From Actinomycetes bacterium (GTDB lineage Bacteria; Actinomycetota; Acidimicrobiia; Acidimicrobiales; RAAP-2), in assembly GCA_025352305.1 (NCBI GenBank), contig JANXTQ010000210.1, forward strand, positions 1 to 15,711: a stretch of DNA of 15,711 nucleotides. The letters run 5' to 3'. A program made the translations under genes and the position numbers. Under the pieces are notes generated by a model. That model was given only the letters and a program-made list of their open reading frames with translations, ran no database searches and was not told the origin of the DNA. This document shows positions 15,219-15,711 of the stretch, piece by piece (the first letter of the stretch is position 1; every line of letters begins with the position of its first letter).

Positions 15219-15711
15219 GGCTGGAGCCTCGTGGCGGTCCAGTTCATGGTGGTGCCGCCGTGCTGCGTCCGCGATGCCGTGAAATTTCCTCCGAGTGAGT
15301 TAGCCCGTTCGGCGATGTTTCGAAGCCCTCGCCCCGATTTGAGGTCGCCGCTAAAACCAACGCCGTCGTCGCTCACCGTGAGGGTGAGTAGATCGGGCGA
15401 CACGTCGAGGTGCACGTCAACGTGCTGCGCCGTGGCGTGTCGAACGGCGTTGGTGAGTAACTCGCGAATAACGTTGATGAGGTGATCAGCCGCGCAGGGC
15501 CCGACCAGCGTGTCGATCGGTCCTTCAAACGAGACGTCAACCGGTAGTTCGAGACGGGTCGTGACTTCGTTGATCAAGTTGATCACTCGTGAACGAACAC
15601 CCACGAGTGGCGCCGCGCGCTCGCGGGTAATTTCAAAAATCGTGGTTCGAATCTGTCGAATGGTGGCGTCGAGGTCGTCAACCGCGGTGCTGATGCGCTC
15701 ATTTGTTGCCT
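15215..15711 (-). CDS. devS: DevS-type sensor histidine kinase, C-terminal part (runs off the right edge)
   Basis: Only the last 164 residues are in the window; the first complete codon is at 15709-15707 and the frame stays open to the edge. The visible part begins with the end of the HisKA_3 dimerisation helices (STAVDDLDATIRQIRTTIFE), very like mycobacterial DevS. A GHKL ATPase domain follows, with the N box RELLTNAVRHA, G1 DDGVGF and G2 GRGLRNIAERA. The phosphorylated histidine and any GAF or other sensor domains would lie beyond 15711. It overlaps the regulator gene by 4 nt. It presumably phosphorylates that regulator. A GTG at 15604 is internal, not the true start. Confidence 0.9.
   Translation of the reverse strand, partial: ATNERISTAVDDLDATIRQIRTTIFEITRERAAPLVGVRSRVINLINEVTTRLELPVDVSFEGPIDTLVGPCAADHLINVIRELLTNAVRHATAQHVDVHLDVSPDLLTLTVSDDGVGFSGDLKSGRGLRNIAERANSLGGNFTASRTQHGGTTMNWTATRLQP

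Noticed and set aside
15602..15604. GTG taken as the start of a short kinase-like protein
   Set aside because: The same frame continues to the window edge with recognisable HisKA_3 sequence, so this codon is internal.

Overview
The window is an almost gapless ribosomal-protein superoperon from a G+C-rich actinobacterium, followed by a short convergent block holding a DevR/DosR-type two-component system. Evidence for Actinomycetota: the actinobacterial form of L3 (CATPGRV after PGSIG), zinc-ribbon S14 in the spc position, GTG starts, and a response regulator very close to mycobacterial DevR. Several slightly unusual motifs (EF-Tu DMPGH, Adk P-loop GKQGAGKGT) suggest a deep lineage such as Acidimicrobiia, but that placement is inference. 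The rarely-seen parts are details within canonical genes; I see no mobile element, CRISPR, phage, RNA gene or obviously new multi-gene system.

Positions 1-1540: tuf and rpsJ, only 8 nt apart. The TAA at 1-3 may be the end of an upstream gene (fusA by analogy with the str operon). Positions 1541-1776: the only long gap in the operon. It holds three stem-loops and a candidate promoter, so the regulatory break normally expected before rpsJ lies between rpsJ and rplC here. Positions 1777-11126: rplC-rplD-rplW-rplB-rpsS-rplV-rpsC-rplP-rpmC-rpsQ (S10 block) and rplN-rplX-rplE-rpsN-rpsH-rplF-rplR-rpsE-rpmD-rplO (spc block), in canonical order and without gene loss. Most junctions overlap by 1 or 4 nt (TAATG, TGATG, ATGA), consistent with translational coupling. 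Positions 11132-13816: secY-adk-map, the usual distal end of spc. The infA-rpmJ-rpsM-rpsK-rpsD-rpoA-rplQ block that often follows is absent.

Positions 13808-13826: a stem-loop at the convergent boundary, abutting both gene ends. Positions 13827-15711, minus strand: transcription runs from the right edge through a partial DevS-type histidine kinase, a DevR/DosR-type regulator, and a small one-pass membrane protein of unknown function. The three genes overlap or lie 9 nt apart and probably form one operon.

Together the plus-strand genes supply the elongation factor, 21 ribosomal proteins, the membrane translocon channel, adenylate kinase and N-terminal methionine removal. The most noteworthy deviations are: L22 with a roughly 100-residue His/Asp- and Ser/Glu-rich tail, S3 with a roughly 115-residue tail, an adenylate kinase with both signature motifs changed, L2 with DHPHGGGEG altered to DHPLGGGEG, and the structured rpsJ-rplC spacer.
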